From Burkholderia anthina (lineage in GTDB: Bacteria; Pseudomonadota; Gammaproteobacteria; Burkholderiales; Burkholderiaceae): a stretch of 64,000 bases of DNA. Of the stretch, positions 44,858-54,337 are shown one piece after another. A model generated the notes under the pieces. The model was not told where the DNA came from, made no database searches, and saw only the letters and a list, made by a program, of their open reading frames with translations. Location: contig NZ_LNJP01000003.1 in the NCBI RefSeq assembly GCF_001547525.1, forward strand, positions 1,860,001-1,924,000, in the 5' to 3' direction. The position numbers were made by a program, and so were the translations under genes. Each line of letters opens with the position of its first letter. Within the stretch, counting starts at the first letter, position 1.

Positions 44858-46279
44858 CTAACCGCCGTGCCGCTGCCGCGCCGCGAGCGTGCCGAGCGTC
44901 TCCAGTGCGCGCTCGACGGCCGGCGTCCACGGTCGTCCGTAGTTGAGTCGTACATAGCGGCGAAAGCCGCCGGTCGCGGAGAAAAGCGGCCCGGGCGCGA
45001 TGCTGACGCCGCTTTCCATCGCATCGCCGAACAGGTGCATCGCATCCACGTGCGGCGGCAACTCGATCCACAGGAAATACCCGCCGCGCGGCGCGAACAC
45101 TTCGGTGTCCGCCGGAAAATACGCGCGCACGGCCGACAGCATCTGCGCTTGGTGCGCGGCGAGATTGCGTCGCAGCTTGCGCAGGAACCGGTCGTATGCG
45201 CCGTCGCGCAGGTAGCTCGAAATCGCCATCTGCGCCGGGACGTCGGCGGCCGGCGCGCTCGCGCCTTTGGCCTGCCGGATCTGCCCCACGAAGCGACCGG
45301 CCGCGACCCAGCCGATCCGGAAGCCGGGCGCGAGGCACTTCGAGAATGACCCGCAATGCAGGACGAGCCCGCTATCGTCGTACAGTTTCGCGGGGCGTGT
45401 GGGCGCCGTGCCGAACTGCAGCTCGCCATACACGTCGTCCTCGATCAGCGGCACGCCGCGCGACGCGAGCAGGTCGATCAGCGCGCGCTTGCGCTCGTCG
45501 GTCAGCGTCGCGCCGGTGGGATTGTGGAGCGACGTCATGAACCAGCACGCGCGCACCGGATGCGTATCGAGCGCCTCGGCGAGCGCGTCGAGGTCGAGAC
45601 CCGTGCGCGGGTCGACCGGAATCTCGACGGCCTTCAGGTGCAGGCACTGGACGGCCTGCAACACCGCGTGGAATGCCGGCCGCTCGATCGCGACGATGTC
45701 GCCCGGACGTGTCAGCGCCTGCAGACTGAGCGTCAGCGCTTCGATCGCCCCCGTCGTGATGACGATTTCCTCCAGCGGCAGCGACGCACCCGCGTTCAGG
45801 TAGCGCAACGCGATCTGGCGGCGCAGCGGGTCGTAGCCGGGCGGCAGGCCCTCCAGCAGTTTCGTGCGATCCATGTGGCGGGCGGCCGACGCCACGTGAC
45901 GCCACAGGCTGCTCATCGGGAACAGCGAATAGCTCGCGAATGCCGAGCCGAGCGGCACGATGTCGTCGCACTTGAGCGAATCGAGCAGGCGGGGCAGCGC
46001 GTCATCGTCGTCGGCTTGCACGGCGGCCGGCCTGCGCGGCGGATCGCGGCCGAACCGTACGTGCTTGTCCGCGAGATTCGCGACGAAATAACCGGAGCGC
46101 GCCCGCGCGACGATCAGGCCCTCGCTTTCGAGCGCGTAGTACGCACGAAACACCGTGGACGGGCTCACGCGATACGCGCGGCATGCCGCGCGCACGGTAG
46201 GGATGCGCGCGCCGGCCGCCAGGTCGCCGCGCCGGATGGCGTCGGCGATCGTCTTTGCCAGCACCGCATAGCGCTTCAT
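44858..46279 (-). CDS. MocR-type GntR/aminotransferase-like transcriptional regulator
   Basis: This 473-residue protein has an N-terminal GntR winged helix (ADAIRRGDLAAGARIPTVRAACRAYRVSPSTVFRAYYALESEGLIVARARSGYFV) fused to a type-I aminotransferase domain. The PLP lysine is in CGSFSKCLAPGFRIGW, and SLHNPTGATLTDERKRAL and IEDDVYGEL are typical. MocR proteins control vitamin B6, GABA or amino-acid genes. GGAGGG precedes the ATG at 46279. The target is unknown; the divergent beta-propeller gene is a candidate. Confidence 0.9.
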   Translation of the reverse strand: MKRYAVLAKTIADAIRRGDLAAGARIPTVRAACRAYRVSPSTVFRAYYALESEGLIVARARSGYFVANLADKHVRFGRDPPRRPAAVQADDDDALPRLLDSLKCDDIVPLGSAFASYSLFPMSSLWRHVASAARHMDRTKLLEGLPPGYDPLRRQIALRYLNAGASLPLEEIVITTGAIEALTLSLQALTRPGDIVAIERPAFHAVLQAVQCLHLKAVEIPVDPRTGLDLDALAEALDTHPVRACWFMTSLHNPTGATLTDERKRALIDLLASRGVPLIEDDVYGELQFGTAPTRPAKLYDDSGLVLHCGSFSKCLAPGFRIGWVAAGRFVGQIRQAKGASAPAADVPAQMAISSYLRDGAYDRFLRKLRRNLAAHQAQMLSAVRAYFPADTEVFAPRGGYFLWIELPPHVDAMHLFGDAMESGVSIAPGPLFSATGGFRRYVRLNYGRPWTPAVERALETLGTLAARQRHGG

Positions 46280-46545
46280 GCGTGCCCTCCGGCCGTTGAA
46301 CCTCGATGACAAAGAGTAGTACGGCAGCCGTCACGTGCAAGCGCGCCCCATATCGCTGATCCGCATGTTTTGTGAGCGCTCTGATCCTGTTCTTTCGTCT
46401 GACAAGCGGGCATCCTCTCGCAAGCTTTGTTCCCGCTGTCCGACCGATACGGAATTCACGCTGCCCGACCGCGAATCCGTGACGCCCGCGCGTGTCGCGC
46501 GAGTCATTTGTTGCGGCGTCCTTACCTTACCCGAAAGCATCCAGC

Positions 46546-47955
46546 GTGAAACTGAAGACCCCCGTCGCCGGCCTCGTGGCCGGCATCGCCCTCAACCTGT
46601 TCGGCGGCGTCGCAGCCGCAGCCTGCGTCAACAATCCCGCCGCCCAGCCGAACGCGACGTTCCCCGCCGCGCTCACCGGAAAGCTCGTCTATCACAGCTA
46701 CGTCAAGTACGGCGACGGCACGAGCCAGCTTTTCCTCTACGACTTCTCGGCCCATACGCTGACGCAGCTCAGCAAGAGCGCGTGGGGCATCACCGATCCG
46801 ATGAACGGCGTGTTCAGCCCTGACGGCAAGTGGCTCGCGTTCATGGGCATCAGCAACGGCGCATGGAACGTGTTCATGCTGCAGCTCGGCGCGGGCACGC
46901 CGCCCGTCAACATGACGCACAGCACGGGCGCCACGCGCAACGAGGATCCGAAGTTCAGCACGGACGGCAAGACGCTCGTGTTCAAGCAGAACGGCGACGT
47001 CAAGCAGGCGACGCTGTCGTACACGAGCGCGGGCCCGGTGTTCACGTCGGTGGTGAGCCTGACGAACGCACCGGCCGGCGCCGAGTACTCGATGCCGTTC
47101 CTCGCGCCGGACGCGAGCGCCGTGTACTACGCGACCGGCACCGGCGCGAACATGGGGCTGATGAAGCGCACGCTCGCGACCGGCGCGACCGCCGTGTTCG
47201 ATCGTCCGGCGGGGCTGCAGACGTACTACCCGACCGTGCGTGCGGACGGCATGGTGTACTACGCACGCTGGAAGGACAGCGGCGGGGCCGACCAGATCTA
47301 TGCGAAGACGGCCGACCCGGCCTCGACGCCGAGCGCGCTCGCGCTCAACGACTGCATGAGCAACAACTCGGATCCGGCGCCGGTCAGCGGTACGAACTAC
47401 CTGTTCTTCTCGTCGACGACGGCGGGCGGCTATCAGCTGTACGTCGGCGACGTGACGACCGGGCAGCGCTGGAGCCTGTCGCAGTTCGGCGTGAATGCCG
47501 ACGCGACGAAGGCGAAGCTCGGCGCGAACTACTACGGCGGCCCGGCCGTCGCACGCACGCTGCTGTCGCAGGGGCGGCCGGCCGCGGCGTCGGCGAGCTA
47601 CAACGCGTCGCTCACGCCGGACAAGGCCTTCGACGGCAACACGACGAGCACCCGCTGGGATTCACCCGAAGGCGCCGGCGTCGATCCGCAATGGATCTCG
47701 GTCGATCTCGGCGCGACGAAGGCGATCAGCAGCATCGATCTGTACTGGGATGCGGGTGCGCTCGTCTACCAGATCCAGACGTCGAACGACAACGCGAGCT
47801 GGACGACGATCTACTCGACGAGCAACGGCGTGTCGTACGGGCATGTGACGCTGCCGAACCTGAAGGGGCAGGGCCGCTACGTGCGGATGCTTGGCACGAA
47901 GCGGGCGACGCAGTGGGGGTATTCGCTCGACGAAATGCAGGTGTGGGGATCGTAA
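46546..47955 (+). CDS. Exported beta-propeller protein with a discoidin (F5/8 type C) domain
   Basis: This 469-residue protein has a signal peptide (VKLKTPVAGLVAGIALNLFGGVAAAAC). The first 330 residues show TolB/PD40-like blade motifs (GVFSPDGKWLAFMGI, PKFSTDGKTLVFKQNG, FLAPDASAVYYATG). The final 130 residues are a discoidin or CBM32-type domain (ASASYNASLTPDKAFDGNTTSTRWDSPEG...WISVDLGATKAISSIDLYWDAG...GRYVRMLGTKRATQWGYSLDEMQVWGS), which binds sugars. The start is GTG at 46546; a GTG at 46492 is possible. It ends 125 bp before the exopolysaccharide operon, convergent to it, so it may bind that or another polymer. Confidence 0.8.
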   Translation: MKLKTPVAGLVAGIALNLFGGVAAAACVNNPAAQPNATFPAALTGKLVYHSYVKYGDGTSQLFLYDFSAHTLTQLSKSAWGITDPMNGVFSPDGKWLAFMGISNGAWNVFMLQLGAGTPPVNMTHSTGATRNEDPKFSTDGKTLVFKQNGDVKQATLSYTSAGPVFTSVVSLTNAPAGAEYSMPFLAPDASAVYYATGTGANMGLMKRTLATGATAVFDRPAGLQTYYPTVRADGMVYYARWKDSGGADQIYAKTADPASTPSALALNDCMSNNSDPAPVSGTNYLFFSSTTAGGYQLYVGDVTTGQRWSLSQFGVNADATKAKLGANYYGGPAVARTLLSQGRPAAASASYNASLTPDKAFDGNTTSTRWDSPEGAGVDPQWISVDLGATKAISSIDLYWDAGALVYQIQTSNDNASWTTIYSTSNGVSYGHVTLPNLKGQGRYVRMLGTKRATQWGYSLDEMQVWGS

Positions 47956-48079
47956 GCACCGGGCGAAGCGAAAGAGAAAGCGGACCGCATGCCGTCGAAC
48001 CGGTTCGCCGAGCCGGACGGCGGCCTGCGCAGCACATGCAGGTGCGGGGCCGCCAACGAGACGGTACGGCGTCGACACA

Positions 48080-49177
48080 TCAGCCGGGCGGCGACTCGTC
48101 GGCCGCGTCCGACGCGGCCCGTCCGTTGTAAAGCGCGTCGAGCTGTCGGAAAAATCGCGCGTCGCCGAACCGCACGCGGGCCGCGCGGCGAGCGGAGGCG
48201 CCGATCGCTTCGCGCGCGCGCGGATCACCGGCAAGCCGTGCGAGCAGCGAGATGGCTTCGTCGGCAGTATCGAATAGTTCGCCCGTGCGGGCCGGATCGA
48301 CGACGTCGACATTGCCGGCACAGCGCGTCGCGACGACTGGAAGACCGCATGCCATGGCCTCGATCACCGCGATTGGCATGCCTTCCCACGACGACGTCGA
48401 CAGATAGATGTCGGCGCCGGCGAGCTGCGTCGCGACGGCGTCGTGCGCGAGCCAGCCGGTGACGCGCACGCCGGCCGCCGCGAGCCGAAGCCTGAGCGCC
48501 GGCTCACCGTCGCCGATCCACGTGAAATGGACGCGCGAGCCCCGCATGCGCTCCGCGATGTCGGCGAACAGGCCCGGATTTTTTTGTGGGCGGATGCCGC
48601 CGACCGTCACGATCTCGCACGCGTCGGTCGCGGCGCGGCGATGTAACGGTGCCGCCCGATAGTCGGTTGCGTTCTCCAGCAGTTCGACCGGCTGCATGAG
48701 GCACGACCGGATCGCGCGTTGCTCGCTGGCCGAGCACGCAACGTACAGGCAGCGCCTGACCGACGCGATGCGCTCGAGCATCACGAAAAGATGCCGCGTT
48801 GCCACCGACAGATCGCGGCGCATGAACGCGATGCAATGGGGGCTGTAAAGCAATCGCGTCTCGCCAAGCGCGCCCAGTGCGGCGATACGGCCGAGAAATC
48901 CCGCGCGGGACGAGTGCAGATGGACGACGTCCGGTTGCAGTCGGATGAGCATGCGGCGCAACGTCACGATCGACGTCAGGTCGCGCATGCTCGTCATTTG
49001 CACGCGGTGCAGCGCCACGCGCCGGTCGAACAGCGCGTCCAGTGCGGCGGGCGTCTCCGCGCGGCGCGAGTAGATGACATGCACGTCGTGCCCTTGCGAG
49101 GCGAAGCGGTTCGCGATCAGCCGGACGATCGATAGCGTGCCGGTCGCGCTCGACTCGACGATCTGGACGATTTTCAT
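48080..49177 (-). CDS. GT4-family glycosyltransferase of the exopolysaccharide operon
   Basis: This 365-residue GT-B glycosyltransferase begins MKIVQIVESSATGTLSIVRLIANRFASQGHDVHVIYSRR. It has VVHLHSSRAGFLGRIAA, VTVGGIRPQKNPGLF and the GT4 donor motif ADIYLSTSSWEGMPIAVIEAMACGLPVVAT with the E-x7-E pair. It would add one sugar to the lipid-linked repeat unit. Its start overlaps the preceding polymerase gene by 4 nt. It is the last gene of the operon. Confidence 0.88.
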   Translation of the reverse strand: MKIVQIVESSATGTLSIVRLIANRFASQGHDVHVIYSRRAETPAALDALFDRRVALHRVQMTSMRDLTSIVTLRRMLIRLQPDVVHLHSSRAGFLGRIAALGALGETRLLYSPHCIAFMRRDLSVATRHLFVMLERIASVRRCLYVACSASEQRAIRSCLMQPVELLENATDYRAAPLHRRAATDACEIVTVGGIRPQKNPGLFADIAERMRGSRVHFTWIGDGEPALRLRLAAAGVRVTGWLAHDAVATQLAGADIYLSTSSWEGMPIAVIEAMACGLPVVATRCAGNVDVVDPARTGELFDTADEAISLLARLAGDPRAREAIGASARRAARVRFGDARFFRQLDALYNGRAASDAADESPPG

Positions 49178-50397
49178 TCGAATTCCATCAGGAGATCGTG
49201 GTACAGATTGAACAGGCTCGATGTGAGGTACGCGTGGACGTTCCCCCGAAACAGCAACGGCTGGTTGTCGAGATTCTTTGCGAAGCCGTATGCACCATAG
49301 CCGAGCGCGCCGCACAGCACGAACGCCTTGTACGGTCCACGGCGGATCTGCGACACGATGAGCGACAGCGTCATCAGCGCGATCACGAAGAAATAGATAT
49401 AGACGCGCTCATAGACCTTCGTCATGTGCCGGGTGGCGACGAGCGCGACCGCCGCAACCGTGAGTGCGAGCAGGTAACGCTGCGTGGTGTCGATCGTTCG
49501 ACGATCCGCCGCCGCCGGCCGCGGGCGGTTGCATTGCCACAATGCCCAGCACAGCGCGTAGAGCATGCATGCGAAAAGCGTCACGTTGAGCGTGTTGCCG
49601 CTTTCCCACGACGTGTACAGGCCGACCTTGCCGGACAAATACGAATCCGCCTTGTCGGGCGAGACAAGCGCGCTCCAGTCGCGGCCCGACGCGACTATCG
49701 CGAGCACGCCCGCCGCCACCCCGACAGGTGCTGTCGGGCGCCCGACGCGGCACAGCAGCACGTATGGCACGGCGACCGCCAGCGCGGGAAGATGTGCGAG
49801 GCCGGCCAACGTCGCGTGGCAGGCGGCCTCCAACCGGCCACGCGACGATATCATCAGAAAAATGAACGGCAGCGCCATCGCCTGTCGAATCAGGTTCGCG
49901 TACGTACCGAAAAACGACGAAGCCGACAGGAACAGCAGCACGAAGAGCGGCAGCGCCCGATATCCGGCTTGCCACACGGCGATCAGAAGCAGCCCGAAGT
50001 AAACGTCGAACAGTACGAGAAATGCGCGGTCGTTGATGCCGAACAGCGTCGCCGCGGCATGAAGCGACGCGAACGACAGCAGCTCTGGCTGTTTGGCGAG
50101 GAACAGGTCGACGCCGAATGCGCGCATGTCGGCCATGAAGCCGAGATATTGCGGCTTGTCGTTGCCGAGCGTCGGTATCGGCAGCTTCAGCGCCACGAGC
50201 GGGCCGAGAACGACGAGCGCCGCGACGCACAGTACGGCGACCGCCGGCCGGGCCGGGTCCCGATCGCAGCCGACGAGCGTCAGAATCAGCAAGTAGCCGG
50301 CGAACGCCCAGAACGGCAACCACAGCACCGCGATACATGCGCCGGCCGTCCATGCGAGTACGACGGCGTTGAACGTCGACGCCGTACCATGCCTCAT
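49174..50397 (-). CDS. Polysaccharide polymerase-like membrane protein (EpsG/Wzy type)
   Basis: This 407-residue protein has about ten membrane segments and the pattern of EpsG-like polymerases: NDKPQYLGFMADMRAFGVDLF, LFVLLFLSASSFFGTYANLIRQAMALPFIFLM and AHLPALAVAVPYVLL. It would join repeat units at the periplasmic side. Its start overlaps the stop of the upstream glycosyltransferase gene by 4 nt, and it overlaps the last gene by 4 nt. The Wzy role is inferred from topology and position. Confidence 0.78.
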   Translation of the reverse strand: MRHGTASTFNAVVLAWTAGACIAVLWLPFWAFAGYLLILTLVGCDRDPARPAVAVLCVAALVVLGPLVALKLPIPTLGNDKPQYLGFMADMRAFGVDLFLAKQPELLSFASLHAAATLFGINDRAFLVLFDVYFGLLLIAVWQAGYRALPLFVLLFLSASSFFGTYANLIRQAMALPFIFLMISSRGRLEAACHATLAGLAHLPALAVAVPYVLLCRVGRPTAPVGVAAGVLAIVASGRDWSALVSPDKADSYLSGKVGLYTSWESGNTLNVTLFACMLYALCWALWQCNRPRPAAADRRTIDTTQRYLLALTVAAVALVATRHMTKVYERVYIYFFVIALMTLSLIVSQIRRGPYKAFVLCGALGYGAYGFAKNLDNQPLLFRGNVHAYLTSSLFNLYHDLLMEFE

Positions 50398-51335
50398 TGC
50401 CTGCTCCGGCGCGCGGCGGATGATTGGAGCCATTCGGCGACGCCGGACGCATCGATGACCGTGGGCCACGCCATATGCCGAAGACGCGCGGGGTCGTTCG
50501 GCTGAATCGAAGGGAGAGAGGCGGGCAGATCGTCGAATATCGCATTGCCTGCCATATGGCAGCGGATGCCGAGCAGCCGCGACAGCGTGGCGTGGGTCGC
50601 CGAACCGTTGCAGAGAATGCGCTTGCCGAGCGCCGCGTACTCGAGCAGTTTGGTCGGCGTCTGATAGCAGTGCGGGCGATGCGTCGGGAAATAGCACACC
50701 GCGTAGTCAGAGCGCGCGACCACACACAGCGCGTCGCGCTGGGGCAAGCGGCCGGCGAACGTAATGCCCGAAACGTTCGCGAACCGGGCGCGGATGCGCG
50801 GATCCGGTTCGCCGACGAGCACGAGCGTGTCCGCGGGCGAGCGGCGGTACTGTTGATACGCGCGCAGGACGTCGTCGAAGCGGCGCTCGACGCTCATCTC
50901 GCCGATATAGCAGAAGCGGCCGGCAGGTCCGGCGGGAATCGGTTCGTTCGCGAGCGCGAAGATCCAGTCCGGGACGCCCATCGGCAACAGACATGCCGGC
51001 GCGCCATCGCGAAACGCGAGCGTGTCGCGGAGTCGTTCGTTCTGAAAGATGCGCAGATCGGGCGTGGGCTGCCGATGGCGCTTGATCCAGTCCTTCACCG
51101 GCGCCAGCCGCCCGATCGACAACGATCGGTAATCGTGAATCACGAGGCGGGCGCGCAGCGCGCGCGGATAGAAGCCCATGATGCACCAGAGGATCCAGTC
51201 GCCCGGCGCGGCGAGCCGCGCGTGATCGTCGGGACATCCGGATGCGACCTCGAAGCCGCGTGCGGTGAAGTACATGGTGTACGCATCGATTTCCGGGTAG
51301 TGCGCACGGCCCGGATGCAGGATGTAGATTTTCAT
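50394..51335 (-). CDS. Glycosyltransferase of the exopolysaccharide operon
   Basis: This 313-residue protein is a GT-B type glycosyltransferase (MKIYILHPGRAHYPEIDAYTMYFTARGFEV, then RFCYIGEMSVERRFDDVLRAYQQY, LVLVGEPDPRIRARF, AVCYFPTHRPHCYQTPTKLLEYAALGKRILC). The donor-site region PTKLLEYAALG resembles GT4 enzymes, but the N-terminal domain is short. The sugar is unknown. Both ends overlap neighbours by 4 nt. Confidence 0.78.
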   Translation of the reverse strand: MKIYILHPGRAHYPEIDAYTMYFTARGFEVASGCPDDHARLAAPGDWILWCIMGFYPRALRARLVIHDYRSLSIGRLAPVKDWIKRHRQPTPDLRIFQNERLRDTLAFRDGAPACLLPMGVPDWIFALANEPIPAGPAGRFCYIGEMSVERRFDDVLRAYQQYRRSPADTLVLVGEPDPRIRARFANVSGITFAGRLPQRDALCVVARSDYAVCYFPTHRPHCYQTPTKLLEYAALGKRILCNGSATHATLSRLLGIRCHMAGNAIFDDLPASLPSIQPNDPARLRHMAWPTVIDASGVAEWLQSSAARRSRQ

Positions 51336-51862
51336 CGTGCCGATTCCCGATGCACGATCACGCGTGCGGGTACGCCGATCGCGACGCCGCCGTCCGGAAC
51401 GTCACGAACGACCACCGCGCCGGCGCCGATTCTCGCGCCGCTGCCGATCCGGACATGGCCGAGCACAATGCTGTTCGCGCCGAATTCGACGTCGTCGCCG
51501 ACGATCGGCACACCGCTCGTCGACCCGTCCGCGCGCAGCGTGTTGCCGATCGTGACGCCGTGCCTGAGCACACAGCGCTCGCCGATCACGCAGAATCCGT
51601 TGACGACGAGCCCCGTGCCGTGAAAGAGCGTGAGCCCGCGGCCGATGCGGGTCTTGACCGGGATCTCGACGCCCATCAGCCAGTCGCACAGCACGACGTA
51701 AAGCGCGATGAGTGGTGCACCGGCAATACGTGTCGCGGTGTTGCGGCATGCAAGATAATGCGCGACCCGGAAGAACAGGACGATGCAGCGCGTCTTGACG
51801 AAGCGATTCCGGCGGTACTCGTCGATCATGGTGCCGACGGTGGTGCGAAGCGTGGTCGACAT
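51332..51862 (-). CDS. Hexapeptide-repeat acyltransferase (serine acetyltransferase-like)
   Basis: This 176-residue left-handed beta-helix acyltransferase has repeats such as VKTRIGRGLTLFHGTGLVVNGFCVIGERCVLRHGVTIGN and VEFGANSIVLGHVRIGSGARIGAGAVVVRDVPDGGVAIGVPARVI. The general-base His is in LFHGTG. In this operon it should acetylate a sugar of the polymer, not serine. It is 4 bp after the capsule-synthesis-type gene. Confidence 0.88.
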   Translation of the reverse strand: MSTTLRTTVGTMIDEYRRNRFVKTRCIVLFFRVAHYLACRNTATRIAGAPLIALYVVLCDWLMGVEIPVKTRIGRGLTLFHGTGLVVNGFCVIGERCVLRHGVTIGNTLRADGSTSGVPIVGDDVEFGANSIVLGHVRIGSGARIGAGAVVVRDVPDGGVAIGVPARVIVHRESAR

Positions 51863-51866
51863 GGCA

Positions 51867-53057
51867 TCAATCCAGCGAAAGAATGCGGCGTGCGGCCTGT
51901 GCCGGAATGGCGCGGGCGCCGAAATAATCGACGCCGTCGATCAGGAACGCGTGGATGTAGCGCAGCAGCCGATCGCGATCGAACGATCGGTAGAAGCAGC
52001 GCCCGAGCGGCACGACGCGCTTGCCGTACAACATCGCTTCGAGTCCGACGGTCGAGTTGATCGTGACGACGAGGCGGGCGTGTTTCACGAGGTCGACGGT
52101 TTTCGAGGTCGCGACATAAAAACCGTGACGTCGTTTCAGGTCGAGCACGGCATCGACCAGGGCTGCATTGCGTTCGGCCGGATGCACCTTGACGATCAGC
52201 GCCGCATCCGCTTGGGCGGCGTAACGCAGCGCAATGTCGATTGCCTCCAGATTGTCCACTTCCGAATGCAGTTTCAGCTGCGTATCGTCCGACACCTGAA
52301 GCGGGAGGAACACGTAGCGCCGCGCGGCGAGCTCGTCGGCGTCCGGCGCGATGGTATGTCTGACGTCGACCGTTGCCGGGCGCGTGACGATCGCGTCCCG
52401 GGCGTTGCGCCCGACGCCGCGCGTGGCCAGTTTCATGCCGTAGTTCACCGTGGATTGGAGGATTGCGTGCAGTGAGGTGCCCGCTTGCGGCAGCGGGCGA
52501 GCCTTGTCACGCTCGTAGCGCGCGAGCCAGTCGCGATGCTGGTGTTCGTCCGGAAGCGGGAGATGGTCGAGTGCTGACGGGCAGCGTGCGATCGACGAAC
52601 GGGCGTTGACGCCAAGCGTATCGGCGAACAGCTTGTCGGGCAAGTTCGAGATCTCCAGGAATTTCATCGGCACGCGGCGTTCGGCACAGACGTGGGCGAT
52701 CGCCCGGCACACGAGCTGCTGACCATTCCACATCACGCATTGCGCGATACGTTCGGTCGCGAGCAGCGTGGCGATGGTTCTGACGATGCCGGCCGATTCG
52801 CGCCCCGCCCGTTCGGAAGAAACCCGGCCATTGAGTACTTCGATCGCGTCGTCGCAGCGCCAGTCCGAGTCGTCGGCGAGTGCGGCGGTCCGGCGATCCG
52901 AACGCAGGTAAACGGAACGGAAACCGGCTCGCAGAATCAGAAAATGCGCGAGCGGTTCGCTGGTGGCGAACGCGATCGGGAATTCGTCGCGCGCCGCCGC
53001 GGCAAGCCGGATCATGAAGCGATAGCGCTGCATCGAATCCACTACGAGCAGTCTCAT
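51867..53057 (-). CDS. Capsule polysaccharide synthesis-type protein
   Basis: This 396-residue protein resembles the capsule_synth (KpsC/LipB-like) glycosyltransferase fold in its C-terminal half: YVFLPLQVSDDTQLKLHS, DAALIVKVHPAERNAALVDAVLDL, RLVVTINSTVGLEAMLYGKRVVPLGRCFY. In KpsC-type domains these motifs form a nucleotide-sugar site. In an EPS operon with Wzx/Wzy-like genes it is likely another glycosyltransferase. It overlaps the flippase gene by 4 nt. Confidence 0.75.
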   Translation of the reverse strand: MRLLVVDSMQRYRFMIRLAAAARDEFPIAFATSEPLAHFLILRAGFRSVYLRSDRRTAALADDSDWRCDDAIEVLNGRVSSERAGRESAGIVRTIATLLATERIAQCVMWNGQQLVCRAIAHVCAERRVPMKFLEISNLPDKLFADTLGVNARSSIARCPSALDHLPLPDEHQHRDWLARYERDKARPLPQAGTSLHAILQSTVNYGMKLATRGVGRNARDAIVTRPATVDVRHTIAPDADELAARRYVFLPLQVSDDTQLKLHSEVDNLEAIDIALRYAAQADAALIVKVHPAERNAALVDAVLDLKRRHGFYVATSKTVDLVKHARLVVTINSTVGLEAMLYGKRVVPLGRCFYRSFDRDRLLRYIHAFLIDGVDYFGARAIPAQAARRILSLD

Positions 53058-54337
53058 TGTTGTCCTCCGTCAGGAATCGTTGCGTATCGGTGCGTCAGTG
53101 CGATGCCGAGCGCCATCATCGCGGTGCCGGAAAGGGCGAACAGGCTCAGGCTCGAGGCGAGCGACAACGCATGCCGGTGGGCGACCAGCAGCGTGCAGAT
53201 CAACACGGCGCCGCACGAAAGCTGAAACAGAAAATCCGCGCGCTGTGCGCGAACGGCGAGAAATATTTGCGATAACGGCACGTAGACGATCTGCAGCGCG
53301 AATAGGGGAATGAGGCGGAACTGAAGATCCGCCGCGGGCAGCCATGCTTCTCCGATGCACAGCAGGACGAGCGGGCGGAACAGGGTGGCTGCGCCCAGCG
53401 CATAGAACAGCGCGATCGCGAACAGCACGCGTGCGTGGCGCGCGTAGGCCATGCGCAACGTGCGACCGGCATCGGCGCACGCGATCGCGGCAAGCGCGTC
53501 GCGGCGAAAGACCTGGCCGAGTGCGGCGCCGATCAATGAAACGGGAAAGAAACCGAACCGCCAGGCCGCGGCGAATTGGCCGGCTTCCTCCGCGGAAAAC
53601 CACAGCGGAACCGTGATCGACAGTACATGGGTCAGCACGGCCGCGCACAGCGTAGCGGGCAGGATATAGGCGGGGAAGCGGCGATGCATGCGGAAGAATC
53701 CCGTGTCGATACGAAGCGGATAACCGCAGCGCCGGCCATGCCGGAAAATCGCCGCCAGCATGACGAATGCGACCGGAATGCCCGTCAGCACGTAGAGGTC
53801 GAACGGATCGGGCCGTGTATCAAGGCCAGCTTTCGGCAGTGCGAACAACGCGACGACAGCCAGCGCATTGACGGCGATCTTCGCCGCGGCTATCCACGCA
53901 TAACCGCGCAGGCTGCCGAGATATCCGTTCGCCGCGAGCTGCAGGTTGACTGTCAGTGCGAACGCGATCAGCGCCGCGGATGCGGGATATCCGGCAACGT
54001 ACGACATCGCGAACCAGCAGCCCGCGACGCAGGCGGCGAATGCGACGAGGGTCACGAGCGCTTCGAACGAGCGCCGCGGATCGTGGCTCAGGCATGCAAG
54101 ATCGTAGCGTAGCGTCAGCAACGTACCGGCGAGCGTGCCGGTTGCCAGCTGGAAGTTGAATACTCCGAGGACGTCCGGGCCATAATTGCGCGCGACGTAC
54201 GTGAGGTACGCGAAAAACGCGGCCTGTGCGACGACCGTGCCTGCGATGGAAGTCGCCGATTCCCGGAACTGCGATCCGGTTGCCGTGGTGGCGGCCGATA
54301 CCACGGCGCCGATGCGGGAAGGGGCGCGAGATGTCAT
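53054..54337 (-). CDS. Wzx-type polysaccharide flippase
   Basis: This 427-residue protein has about 12 membrane segments of the MATE-like polysaccharide-transport fold (SIAGTVVAQAAFFAYLTYVARNYGPDVLGVFNFQLATGTL, SLRGYAWIAAAKI, ILPATLCAAVLTHVLSITVPLWFSAEEAGQFAAAWRFGFFPVSLIGAALGQVFRRDA). It would flip the undecaprenyl-linked unit across the inner membrane. It overlaps the Wzc-like and capsule-type genes by 4 nt each. Confidence 0.88.
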   Translation of the reverse strand: MTSRAPSRIGAVVSAATTATGSQFRESATSIAGTVVAQAAFFAYLTYVARNYGPDVLGVFNFQLATGTLAGTLLTLRYDLACLSHDPRRSFEALVTLVAFAACVAGCWFAMSYVAGYPASAALIAFALTVNLQLAANGYLGSLRGYAWIAAAKIAVNALAVVALFALPKAGLDTRPDPFDLYVLTGIPVAFVMLAAIFRHGRRCGYPLRIDTGFFRMHRRFPAYILPATLCAAVLTHVLSITVPLWFSAEEAGQFAAAWRFGFFPVSLIGAALGQVFRRDALAAIACADAGRTLRMAYARHARVLFAIALFYALGAATLFRPLVLLCIGEAWLPAADLQFRLIPLFALQIVYVPLSQIFLAVRAQRADFLFQLSCGAVLICTLLVAHRHALSLASSLSLFALSGTAMMALGIALTHRYATIPDGGQQ

